Positions 22,663 through 31,980 of a DNA stretch of 64,000 nucleotides are shown piece after piece. Source of the DNA: Globisporangium splendens. Lineage: Eukaryota > Oomycota > Peronosporomycetes > Pythiales > Pythiaceae. Made by a program: the position numbers and the translations under genes. Numbering within the stretch: the first letter of the stretch is position 1; the number at the start of each line of letters is the position of its first letter. The notes beneath the pieces are model-generated. The model did not search any database. It was not told the origin of the DNA and saw only the letters and a program-made list of their open reading frames with translations. The stretch covers positions 124,001 through 188,000 of the forward strand of contig VFIW01000033.1 of assembly GCA_006386115.1 (NCBI GenBank), given 5' to 3'.

Positions 22663-24924
22663 ATGGACTTGTCGAAAATCCTCAGTCCCGCCGTGTACGA
22701 GGACGACGAGTTCGACAACAGCAACCAGGTCAATCACCCACAGGTTCACCCACACCCCACCTCGCAATATGCGGCGCCGCATCCTGAAGAACGCCGGCGC
22801 GATCGATGGAGCGTGGACGAGATGCAGTGCGCCGTCGCCATCCTGCAGGACTTCCACCCGCAAGAACAACAACACCTAACGCTCTCCACGGCGCGTCGCG
22901 GTCGCCAACTTGTCTACGAACAGGAAGAACAGAAAGAGGATGTTGACATGAGTGACCAGCACGAGGAGAAACCGTCGGTTCTGGGTGGTGGCAGCGATCT
23001 GCTCTCCAAACTGGACTTGCTGGTGCAAGCGGACGAGATGATCCAGAGCACGTCCAATCACCCGCCGTCGTCACCCAGTGAGGCTTTTGTCCGCAGCGGC
23101 GTGTGGACCCGCGCCGAGGAGGAATACGCCGCGGCGCTTATTTACTACTTCCTCAAGGGGACTTTACCGGATATCAAGGAGGGCACGACGCTGCGCAAGT
23201 TCCTGGCCGAGCGGCTCTGCTGCAACCGCCGGCGCGTGTCCATGAAGCTCGCGACCGAGTCCATCGCGCACAAGAAGATCCCGCGCAAGGTCGGCGCGTC
23301 CGTGTTCGTGGCGCAGCAGCCTCCGCCCAGCGCACGCGAGCGCGAGGATGTGATCGACACGCTCGCGGCGCTGCGGCGCGAATGCTTTGACCCACAGACT
23401 GCGATCAGTGTCGGCTCGCCCGACATCGAGAACCGCCACCACCAGCCAGTGCGAAACGCGAATCACGAGCTGCCCGAGTTGCTCGCGCGCGAACCGAGCT
23501 TTGACACGCACCGATCGCCCTTGAAGCATCCGAGTCACCAGCATGCGGCCGTCAAGCAGGAATTTACAAGCACACCAAAGAAGAACAGACATACTCCGTC
23601 GTCCAGTGTGAGCATGCGGTCGCCGCCGCTGAATGGCAACATCAAGCGCCGCAAGCCGACGATCATCCGCACGGGCTTTGAGAGCGTCGAGGAGGAGACG
23701 TACGTGACGGCCATGTTTGAGTACTTCATGGCAGGCGTGCTCGAGGACGTGGCCGAGGGCACGAAGCTCATCAGCTACCTGTGCGCGCAGCTCGCGTGCA
23801 GCCCCAAGACGCTGTCCATGAAGCTCGCGCCGCGACGGCTCGGCGAGCGCAAGTTCCCCGACAACCTCGGCTCGATCACGTACATACACAAGGCGTCGAG
23901 CACGTCGACAAACGCGTCTGCGCTCTTCGACCGCGCGACCGTCGAGTCTCATCTGGCACAACTCCGGTTCGCGTGCTTTGACACTGAAAACACGACGCCG
24001 TTGCCGCCGCTGCAGCCAAAGAGCCGAGACCACCATCATAATAATAACGACCACAGCAGCAGCCATCACCATCATTCCCACAAAAAGTCCGAGCGCAAGC
24101 ACAGCAACGCGAGCAGCTCCAGCGCGCCAAGTCCGAGTCGGTTGCTGGTGTTTTCCAGAAGCGGCCCGTGGTCGCGCGAAGAGGAAGTGTACGCGGCGTC
24201 GCTCATTGACTGTTTCTTCAAGGGCGTGCTGGATATCGCTGAGGGCACGACGCTGCGCGCGTTCCTGTCGTCGCGGCTGTGCTGCAACCCGATGCGGATC
24301 TCGAAAAAGCTCGCGAGCGAGTGGATCGCGGACATCAAGATCCCGAAAAAGCTCGGCTCGTCGACTTTTGTGCGACGCGGATCCCTGACACCCACAGAGC
24401 AAGCCGAGCACGAAGAAGCGCTCCGGAAATTGCAGCAGGCGTACTTGCACTCTGAGGGTAGCAACACCAGCAGCATGATTAAGGAAGAGGACTCTACGGT
24501 CGGGAAGAAGAAAACGGGCCGCAAGCATCCGCGCCAGGAAGTTGTTCCACAGGACGATGACAATGAAGAAGAGGAGGACAGTGAGGAGGACAATGGCAGT
24601 GAAGCTGCTGCCACGAATGACGAGGAAAATGAGGATGAAGACGATGCGACTGAAGCTGCGTCGTCATCTAATGAGGAAGACGACGATGAAGAAGAGGAGG
24701 CCGAGGAAGAAGAGGAAAAGAATGAGGAAGAATCGTCGTCGGACGGTGATCTCGAGTCTCTGGGCGAGAAAAGTCCCAAGAAGATCCGCAAGGTGCTCGC
24801 CAACTACTCGCCTCGGCGGTCCGCCGCGGCCTCAGCATTGCCTGCGACTTCTTCGCGGTCGTCCGCTCGTCGGAAACTCAGCAGCGTGTCGTCCTACGAG
24901 CGTGCGGTGCCCGTCGCGTATTGA
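22663..24924 (+). CDS. Protein with three SANT-like stramenopile domains and an acidic C-terminal region
   Basis: From ATG 22663 (MDLSKILSP) the protein has 753 residues; the longer upstream frame is C/T-rich leader. Three copies of a roughly 70-residue domain occur, starting near nucleotides 23095, 23665 and 24160. They share the pattern G-W-[SR]-EEE-YA--LI--F--G-L-[DI]-EGTTLR-FL---L-C-P-R-S-KLA. The second copy is more diverged (EEETYVTAMFEYFMAGVLED). The pattern resembles Myb/SANT-derived domains seen in oomycete and diatom hypothetical proteins; I know no function. A His-rich linker precedes the third copy. After it, residues about 620-700 are almost all Glu/Asp/Ser, and the tail is basic (ARRKLSSVSSYE). 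A nuclear, chromatin- or DNA-associated role is an inference. Confidence 0.75.
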   Translation: MDLSKILSPAVYEDDEFDNSNQVNHPQVHPHPTSQYAAPHPEERRRDRWSVDEMQCAVAILQDFHPQEQQHLTLSTARRGRQLVYEQEEQKEDVDMSDQHEEKPSVLGGGSDLLSKLDLLVQADEMIQSTSNHPPSSPSEAFVRSGVWTRAEEEYAAALIYYFLKGTLPDIKEGTTLRKFLAERLCCNRRRVSMKLATESIAHKKIPRKVGASVFVAQQPPPSAREREDVIDTLAALRRECFDPQTAISVGSPDIENRHHQPVRNANHELPELLAREPSFDTHRSPLKHPSHQHAAVKQEFTSTPKKNRHTPSSSVSMRSPPLNGNIKRRKPTIIRTGFESVEEETYVTAMFEYFMAGVLEDVAEGTKLISYLCAQLACSPKTLSMKLAPRRLGERKFPDNLGSITYIHKASSTSTNASALFDRATVESHLAQLRFACFDTENTTPLPPLQPKSRDHHHNNNDHSSSHHHHSHKKSERKHSNASSSSAPSPSRLLVFSRSGPWSREEEVYAASLIDCFFKGVLDIAEGTTLRAFLSSRLCCNPMRISKKLASEWIADIKIPKKLGSSTFVRRGSLTPTEQAEHEEALRKLQQAYLHSEGSNTSSMIKEEDSTVGKKKTGRKHPRQEVVPQDDDNEEEEDSEEDNGSEAAATNDEENEDEDDATEAASSSNEEDDDEEEEAEEEEEKNEEESSSDGDLESLGEKSPKKIRKVLANYSPRRSAAASALPATSSRSSARRKLSSVSSYERAVPVAY

Positions 24925-25544
24925 TAAGATAGTTGTGAGTATGTGCAGCCTAAGTTAAGTTCTTTTTTGTCGTCTATCTTTCTCAGTTCAAGCTGTAATG
25001 GTGTGAATATCATGTACGCACAAAACAACTTGCTTGCTTCGTCTGATATGCGAAAAAAAAAACACAAGCTCGTCCACACGTTTCAGCAAGTGCAACATGC
25101 GACTCGACATGCTTGTGCAGTTGCATCCTTGCAAGTCCTCACGCGCGTGCATGCTGACTCCAGTGCATTCTTGTCGACACCGCAAGCAGCATTTGCGTGA
25201 GGAAAAAGACTACCACCACCCACTCTCGCTCAATCACCCACGCGCTCTCTCTCTCTCTCTTTCTCGTTCTTTCCTTCACCCACGAAGCCACGTTGGCGTC
25301 ATCCTGCCCCTTCCATGGTCATGACGGTGGACATGATGAGGAGGATGGGCCACCAGGTGTGTGCAGTGCAGGTCCCACTCGGTTCACCCACGCCATCAGT
25401 GGAAAGCGTGGGTGATCCACTGGGTTTTTGCTGTGCAACCAGGTGAGGTATCAAAGTGATACTCATGTGTTTCTGGTGTTCATATTTTAGGAGTAATAAA
25501 ACATAATGTGCTGCACTGCATATAAATGAGAGAGTTCAAGTCGA
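24925..25544. other. Intergenic stretch between convergent genes
   Basis: The 3' ends of the SANT-like gene and of ceramidase 2 face each other here. A CT run lies at about 25247-25264. Nothing else is recognised. Confidence 0.5.
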
Positions 25545-27662
25545 TCACTCCAGGCACACGGTCGTCTCGTTCATCTTGGCGACAGCCTGAGCGCTGATGA
25601 AGAAGCTCGAGGACACGCCCTCGTACGCGTGGACGGCACCCATGAGGTGCTTGTAATAACCCCGGTGGCGGATCCGATACCGTCCGGTGCCCAGCAGCGA
25701 AGAGCTCCGGCCGCCTCGGAGGTGCCACTCGCAGACGCTCGTGGATTCCGTGAGTCCCGTACGGTGCCATCGGAAGCGCACGTCCCAGTGCGAGTCCGTC
25801 AGTAGCGTCGCGTACTCGCCATTGTGGGTCTCCACTTCAACATCGCAGAACGAATGCACCTCTGGGAACTGGTTCCGTGGATGGCCGCCGTAGAACGCGA
25901 CACTGACAACCGAGTCAGGCGAGTACGCGGGTGCTGCGTCGACGCGGACGTCGCCAAAGCGCTTGCCCCATCCAGCCGAGTCCAAGATTACTGGCGGCTG
26001 CAGACTGTACAGCGATTTCCGGTCAAACTGCACAGGCAATGGACCACGTGCAACTTGGAGCTCTGGATTTGCAACCGACGCTGCAACACGCGCCATCTCC
26101 TGCTGCAGTGCCTCAAGTTGGTTTGGTCCAAACAGCGTCGACGCGCCTTCGTAGTGCTGCAAAGCGTACTCTTCTTTCGTCGTGATGTACTGTGCGTACG
26201 CGTTGCTCATGGCTGCGACCTCGACTTCCTTGACGCCGACGTGGTCCAGCGCATAGTGCAAGGTCTCGCGCAACCGACGTCCAGCCATGGTTGTGACTTC
26301 AAAATTCGTCACTGCGAGCGCGAGTTGGCCGATCTTGATCACCTGCACAGGCAAAATCTCGGGTGTCCACTTGTATGGCGCCATGAGCCCCGTGACGAGC
26401 ATCGGCACCTTGTTGGCCATGTGGCATTGCTGGAGCCACTCTGGCGTGGGTTTCACGAGATGCGACAGCGACCGGAAGAACGTGTTGGGCGTCAAATCGC
26501 CCTCTTTCAAGTTCGGGAACGCGCGGCCATCTTCGGTACCAGCGCCAAAGTTTTGACCCAAGAGTCCAGGACACGTGCGATGCGCATACGGCTCGTTCTC
26601 CGTCGAGCGCTTGTTGCGCAGCGTCACATTCGAGAAATCGACATACGACAAGCGTCCAAGCACCGAGCCTGTGACGAGCTCACTTGGCGCATTGAGCAAC
26701 TCCACAACTTTGTCAGCCTGGCGCTGACCAATGATCTCGGCGCTCTCCAAATCCGTTGCACCTTCGCCGCGGAACGTGCCGTCGCCATTGTCGATCAAAT
26801 TGGGACTCACGTCGCCCGCATTCGAGATGCCGATGCCCGCAATAAGCGACGGAAATTGGTTTTCCAGCAAAAACTCGGCGTAGCCCTTGTTGTCGCCGCT
26901 GATCAGTTTGTTCTTCTTGGTGAGACTCGTCGGGTGCACGGGGTAGAACGCCAGCAGTCCAATGAGCGTGTCGCTGGCATTGCGGAATTGCAGCAAGCGC
27001 AGCTCGGTGTCGTGGTCGCTCGCATACTTGGCGCGCTCTTCCTGCGGATTCGCGTTGTACGCCTCGGGCGACCGGTTTTTGCCGCCGTCCTTGATCTCGC
27101 CCTTGCTGAAGCGGATCGAGCCGGGTGCAAGCGAATGGTGCGCTTCGTCGATGGCCGAGAGGATGCCCGCCACAATCGCATCAAACGTCTCGTTCACGAA
27201 CCCGAGGATGCAGAAATCGTAGAGCACGTACGCCGACGATCCGCCTGGACCCGCATGCGTATGCGTCGCGTGGAGCACGACGTTCTGCTCCGTGTAAATG
27301 CCGTTGTACTTCGATTGGAGCTGCTGGATCACTTCCTGGTGCACCAACTGGAACACGGCTTGCAGGTCGCAATTCACGATCAGCACGCGTTCCTTCGTGT
27401 TCGTGTCTTCAATCAGGTACGCGCGCGCGTGCAAGCGGTTGAGGATGCCCGCGGTCTGCTGCTCCGGGTCGCCATACCCCATCATCACGATCTCGGCCGC
27501 TGGTCCCGTGATGTCGCCTTTGCCCGTCCCAATGTGGTATTCCTGGGCATCCACCATGGATTGCGTGGAGAAGACCAATGCGCTCAAGACGCACAAGAAG
27601 CCGAGCAGCAGCGCGTTGTGCCACGCGCGACGCGTGCGAGAGCCGCCGCGAGACGAGTCCAT
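25545..27662 (-). CDS. Neutral ceramidase, copy 2
   Basis: The frame has 705 residues from ATG 27662, without introns. The N-terminus has a basic n-region, a hydrophobic core (ALLLGFLCVLSALVFS) and a mature start near AQEYHIGTGKGDITGPAAE, so secretion is expected. Zinc-site (HATHTHAGPGGSSAY) and nucleophile (GDVSPN) motifs are present, and the C-terminal domain is complete through RYRIRHRGYYK. It is slightly closer to copy 3 than to copy 1 in the N-terminal third (CDLQAVFQLVHQ, HTHAGPGGSSAY). Like the other copies it would cleave ceramide in the apoplast or gut-like environment; whether the three differ in substrate is unknown. Confidence 0.93.
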   Translation of the reverse strand: MDSSRGGSRTRRAWHNALLLGFLCVLSALVFSTQSMVDAQEYHIGTGKGDITGPAAEIVMMGYGDPEQQTAGILNRLHARAYLIEDTNTKERVLIVNCDLQAVFQLVHQEVIQQLQSKYNGIYTEQNVVLHATHTHAGPGGSSAYVLYDFCILGFVNETFDAIVAGILSAIDEAHHSLAPGSIRFSKGEIKDGGKNRSPEAYNANPQEERAKYASDHDTELRLLQFRNASDTLIGLLAFYPVHPTSLTKKNKLISGDNKGYAEFLLENQFPSLIAGIGISNAGDVSPNLIDNGDGTFRGEGATDLESAEIIGQRQADKVVELLNAPSELVTGSVLGRLSYVDFSNVTLRNKRSTENEPYAHRTCPGLLGQNFGAGTEDGRAFPNLKEGDLTPNTFFRSLSHLVKPTPEWLQQCHMANKVPMLVTGLMAPYKWTPEILPVQVIKIGQLALAVTNFEVTTMAGRRLRETLHYALDHVGVKEVEVAAMSNAYAQYITTKEEYALQHYEGASTLFGPNQLEALQQEMARVAASVANPELQVARGPLPVQFDRKSLYSLQPPVILDSAGWGKRFGDVRVDAAPAYSPDSVVSVAFYGGHPRNQFPEVHSFCDVEVETHNGEYATLLTDSHWDVRFRWHRTGLTESTSVCEWHLRGGRSSSLLGTGRYRIRHRGYYKHLMGAVHAYEGVSSSFFISAQAVAKMNETTVCLE

Positions 27663-29579
27663 CGTGGCGTGATGGTTGGTTGCTGTGTTCGAGTGAAGTG
27701 TAGTTGTCGGTACCGATGCGTGCGGTGAATGGTGAATCGCACACTGACGCCCGGATAGTTTCGCTTTTGCAGGCGCTGGTCGTGGAGAAGAAGAAACTGG
27801 AGACGACGGCGGTCAGCAGTGACGGCCGACGCGCGTGTCGCTGGTTTGCGAAGAGCCACAGTCGGAAGGAAAAGCTTCTCTTTCTCGTCTGCCAGACACT
27901 ATTTAACTGTGCTGCTCAGCTCAGCACGCTGAATGAGCGCTACGGTAGTGTGAAGAGCGCAAATAGTTAAAAGGGATGCGAACGGTTGCGTGCCGCCTGT
28001 CGCGTGGTGGAGGCGCTGGGCGGACGCAGCAGGTTCCCGATTTCTTCTTCTTCTTCCACCGCGTCGCAATCACATGGCAGATTACTTTTCTTGGCAATTA
28101 GAGCGACCTTGAGGGGTATGGTGTCGACTTTACTGCGACAGCTATTGTTACACACAGACTTCAACTGAACAGTTCGAGGGAGTGCGTTGATTTAAGGTGG
28201 TTGAGTCGGGCTCACATGTTGGACCAGTGTCGACTTCGTCGGGTGCTTCGAGATTGTTCATGCGGGTTGCTGCTGCGTGGATGCACTGAGCCTCAGTGGC
28301 ATCCTAGTGACTGAGCTGTTCGTTCCGACACACCATCTCCATTTTAAGTCAACCGAAATGTGCCGTTGTCAATTGCTCCTGTGATTGCGTCTTGCGCAGG
28401 AGGCAAAGACTAATCACCTTGGGTCGGACAAATGGCATTGCGATCAACAGCTGGTCTGCATCACATTGTGGCGAAAAGATCACACGTTGTATGTGTCTCC
28501 TGAATTGCTTTCTCTGCTGTGTTTGAAGCTCAAACTGGTTTCTGAACCTGCGGATTGTGTGTTTGAGATCTGTTGCGTCCGCTAAGTCGACACGTCAACT
28601 GTGCAGCAGTCAGACCAACACTCTCGAGATCAGATCGATACACTTGTTGAGTCGCCAGCACGATTTTCTTTCCGGTCGTCGGTGTTTCGTTGCCGCAACG
28701 CGACAACGCGCAGCGCAATCACGCGCTGCTCGAGCTGCCTTGTTGACGAGAGTCCGCTTTCCGTAGCCTTCTGGTAGAAGAAAAAGTCGGCGCACGTCAA
28801 CAAGCTTGAGGGTATTGATGAGAGATCGCAAACTGTGCTCTTGGGGAGTGGATTACTGCCATTTCTGGCTAGCAAATGCTGGTGCACATATGGCGTGTTT
28901 CGCATAGAGAACACCGTCGAGAGCATCGTCGGCACTGCGCTCAAAAGTCCAGCAACACCCACTAACCTGCTTGAAGCTGGTTTCGAAGGAGCCATGAAGT
29001 CGTGCCTCTTCATGTGCTCTGACAAGACTTGCCCAGGTGCGTGCACTGACCAAGTTGCTGACCAGGGCTAGCGAAAGTCTTCCAGTGTGTCCAAAGGTTC
29101 CAAAATGGTGGCGACAGCTACACTGATGCTGCGGGTTCACTGCTCACCCTTCCATACATAAGCAGCGAGTTTTTGATGAATGTAAAAGAACGAAAGACGC
29201 ATTAGAAAGAGTGTCAATGGCACAAGGAAGGATGGATGCATGGAGCTCTGTGTGTGCGAGTGTCTGTCGCTGTGCTGGGTGCAATTGTGTCCAACACACG
29301 TCATGTGCGTGATCAGAACTCTTTAAGGTGCAAGTTTAACTTGTGGCGTCCGTGAAGAAATACCCAATACAAGTCGTCGCGTTCGCGAGACTGGTTGCTC
29401 TGACAGCGTTACAGGTATAGAATTGTATTATTTGGAACACAATGTCTATTTGATGTGATTCAATGACCCATTCCGTCTATTGTTGCATTTTGAGGTTAGA
29501 TGATTGTAGCTGTAATTTATCCTAATCTTGGTGAGAAAGCAGAAAATATTCGATTCTATCACTCGGATCAAGTTGCAGT
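27663..29579. other. Gene-poor 1.9 kb interval
   Basis: No gene is supported; the frames are short and lack motifs. It contains the ceramidase 2 promoter next to 27663 and runs into the ceramidase fragment at 29580. Confidence 0.4.
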
Positions 29580-30116
29580 AGGTGGCTGCGCATCAATGGA
29601 GCAGCTTGGAGTGATCAAACTGGTGGGATCTCGGTCGACATGCAAAAGCTATCCTACGTTTGGGTGTGTAGTTACGAGCGTTAAATCTCTTCGTAGTGCT
29701 TCGCCAAGTATTCTTTGTTGCGGTGAAGAGTGGCGCATGCGCGTTGCCGAGGCAGTGAGCAGCTCCACGACCCTGTCCGTTTGACGCTTGCCAATGATCT
29801 CAGCGCTCTCGATGTCCGTCTTGCCCCCACCGCGGAACGTGCCATTGCCGTTGTCGATCAGGTTTGGGCTTGCTCTGCAGTGTCAAACTGGTCGGGTGCA
29901 CTGGATAGAAACTCAAGACTCCGCGAAGGTTGTCCTTGGCATCGCGGAATTGCAGGAGCCGCAAGTCCGTGTCGTGGTTGAACTCGTAGCGTTTCTTCTC
30001 GTCGTCTGGGTTAGTGTCGTAGTCCAAGGGCGAGCGGTTCTTGCCGCCGTTCGTGATTGTGCCCTTGTTGAAGCGGATCGCGCCAGGTGCGACTGAGTTG
30101 TGCGTGTCGTCAAATA
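29580..30116 (-). pseudogene. Truncated neutral ceramidase, near-copy of copy 3
   Basis: On the minus strand 30113-29880 reads the ceramidase segment from NSVAPGAIRFNKGTITNGGK through LRLLQFRDAKDNLRGVLSFY to HPTSLT. The DNA is almost identical to 39390-39604 of copy 3, with only a handful of substitutions. It then jumps, with a deletion and frame change, to the segment with PNLIDNGNGTFR and the KTDIESAEIIGKRQ part, then by another deletion to the EEYLAKHYE and GPRPRQFDRSKLL parts. Both ends of the gene are missing. It is clearly a dead duplicate with at least two internal deletions. Confidence 0.85.
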
Positions 30117-30121
30117 AGTAG

Positions 30122-30170
30122 GAAATCCAGAAACTGCGTTCTGTTATTTCGAACGCAATCTCCGGATTTC
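30122..30170. repeat. Imperfect inverted repeat at a pseudogene junction
   Basis: Arms of 19 bases (30122-30140 and 30152-30170) pair except at four positions around an 11-base loop. It sits exactly between the ceramidase fragment and the ankyrin/kinase fragment. Confidence 0.5.
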
Positions 30171-30185
30171 TTTATTAACTTTTGA

Positions 30186-30744
30186 ATGAAACAATGGACG
30201 GGCTCGCGCATGAGCTCATCCACCGCTTCTGGAGACACTCGAGTCACTATCCATTTGGCTTCCTTCCTAAGTAGTGGAAGGCGCGAAAACGTGCATTTCA
30301 GCGAGCAACAGAAGAAGCTAGCCAACCCGAACCACACACACGAGTCGGAAGGCTTACCGATCTTTGTTGCAACTGTGAGTAAGCAGCTCCACAACACCCA
30401 GAAATCGGCTACAGACGGTGTTGCGATTGACAGCTCGAACCCGGAGTCCCCTCTGATTCGCGCCGTCCAAGACAGCGTAATGGGCGTGGTCTGCTTTTTG
30501 CTCGACTGTGGTGCCGTTGCATTCAGAAGAAGAAAAGTGGACCAAGTTGTACGATGTCTCGCTTGGTCTGCAGTACATTCACGGACAAAATGTCATCCAT
30601 AATGACCTCAAGTGCGACAATTTCCTCGTCGGTGGTGATGGGAAAGTCGAGATCACGGACTTTGGCTTGAGCTGTACCCAAAAGAGAGCTGATACCAAAG
30701 TTGAGATAAAGAAACCACGGCGCCAAGCAATGGAAGTCGCCTGA
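30186..30744 (+). pseudogene. Fragment of an ankyrin-TKL kinase gene
   Basis: The frame from 30186 contains one ankyrin unit (SPLIRAVQDSVMGVVCFLLD). Directly after it, in another frame from 30508, a kinase segment begins in the middle of the domain: EEEKWTKLYDVSLGLQYIHG, HNDLKCDNFLV and ITDFGLSCTQK, ending at 30744. The kinase part is closely related to the domain at 15.2-16.8 kb. The whole N-lobe and the C-terminal half are missing, so ankyrin and kinase were joined by a deletion. It cannot encode a working kinase. Confidence 0.75.
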
Positions 30745-31290
30745 GTATCTACGTGGCGAGCGCTCCAGTTATTTGTCTGGTTCTGCATCACTCGTGAGCC
30801 ATACTTCTGAGCATGTTGAAATCGGGTGGTTACTATGTGCATTGCACGACATGGATTCAACATTTGCGTTACTCAGCAGTACTCTCTGTGTATATTTACT
30901 CCTTGTACGACAATCGAACCGTCCAACCCATCGCCATACGCGTATTGCTTCGTCTTCGTTAGGCACAAGGAGTGGCACCTTCATGTCTAATGCACACTTG
31001 GCTTACAGCTATGGAAATCACCAACTGGACAAATGGAAACGTCCGGTTCACACCTGAACTTGCACGCACTCTCACTCACCGTTAAACACAGAACATGCCA
31101 TGCAACACCCTCATCTATTTGATGCTGGAAGCGTGGTCTTCTAATGATCCACACATATCCCAGCAGCAAAACAACCTTGCTTCTTTTTATATGGCTCTGA
31201 TCTTCTCTCTCTCTCTCACACACACATTCCTGGTATAAATATTCATTCATCAATAGGTTTTTGGCGCGCTGTTTTCCTCTTCTGTCCTTT
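30745..31290. other. Intergenic stretch without recognisable gene
   Basis: About 550 bases downstream of the kinase fragment, with a short CT/CA run near 31203-31226. Nothing is recognised. Confidence 0.4.
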
Positions 31291-31980
31291 TCAATTCTCA
31301 AAAAAGAGAGGGTATGCGTCACAGAACTCTTCCACTTTGTTGTAAAATGCTTCATTGTCTTCGTCCTCGTCGTCTTCACCGGCATTTCCACCATTCCGCG
31401 TGGACGGAGCGAAGGTCGTGAACTCGTTCTGCTGGTAGATGTCCATCATGGGTGTGATGGTGCAGGGCACCGGACCCTCATCTTCCACTGCCGCAGGCGG
31501 CGGCATCTGTTCTTCGGTCCCCGCAACTGGATGCGCGTTCTGCCTCGTCATGAGACCGACCATGTTGCGTAACTGCTGGATCTCACAGGTTGCCGCGTCC
31601 ACCTGTTGCTGCATCGAGTCCACCGTGTGCTGCAGCTGGGTCACTTCCATCTTGAGCATCTTCCTTCCAGGTCCTCCACCACTTGTTCCAGGAGCGCCTT
31701 TAATCTTCTTGCCCTTGCGGATCAGCAACCGCGGCGACTCCATCGCGTCGGTCATAAGATGGTGCTGACTATGAAGATGGCCGTCCATCGAGTCCAATGG
31801 TGTCGTGGCGCCACTGATCGTCATATTGTCCACCAGAGGTTGCTGCGCAAACGGCCGTGGCGCCAGCGCGACGTGCTGGGAAGAGGATGGAGGTGAAGGC
31901 GCTGACGCTGAGGAAGGCGGCAGCTGCTGGTTGGGCGACAGACGCGCGCGGTCGCTGCTCGTGCGCTGCACGCGGAGCAT
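31291..31980 (-). CDS. Hypothetical coiled-coil protein
   Basis: From ATG 31980 the protein has 229 residues. The N-terminal 60 are Ser/Pro-rich. A basic stretch (RLLIRKGKKIKG) is followed by a heptad-like coiled coil (KMEVTQLQHTVDSMQQQVD, then EIQQLRNMVGLM), and the C-terminus is acidic (GEDDEDEDNEAF). A basic patch before a coiled coil recalls bZIP proteins, but I see no canonical N-x7-R/K basic region, so I leave it unassigned. The frame is intact; upstream exons are possible because no clear promoter is visible. Confidence 0.55.
   Translation of the reverse strand: MLRVQRTSSDRARLSPNQQLPPSSASAPSPPSSSQHVALAPRPFAQQPLVDNMTISGATTPLDSMDGHLHSQHHLMTDAMESPRLLIRKGKKIKGAPGTSGGGPGRKMLKMEVTQLQHTVDSMQQQVDAATCEIQQLRNMVGLMTRQNAHPVAGTEEQMPPPAAVEDEGPVPCTITPMMDIYQQNEFTTFAPSTRNGGNAGEDDEDEDNEAFYNKVEEFCDAYPLFFEN

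Noticed and set aside
23164..24528. 454-codon minus-strand frame opposite the SANT-like gene
   Set aside because: The sense strand has three conserved repeats in frame; the antisense is Arg-rich shadow sequence.
25824..27728. 634-codon open frame antisense to ceramidase 2
   Set aside because: It mirrors the codon bias of the ceramidase; copy 3 shows a similar mirror frame. No protein family features are seen.
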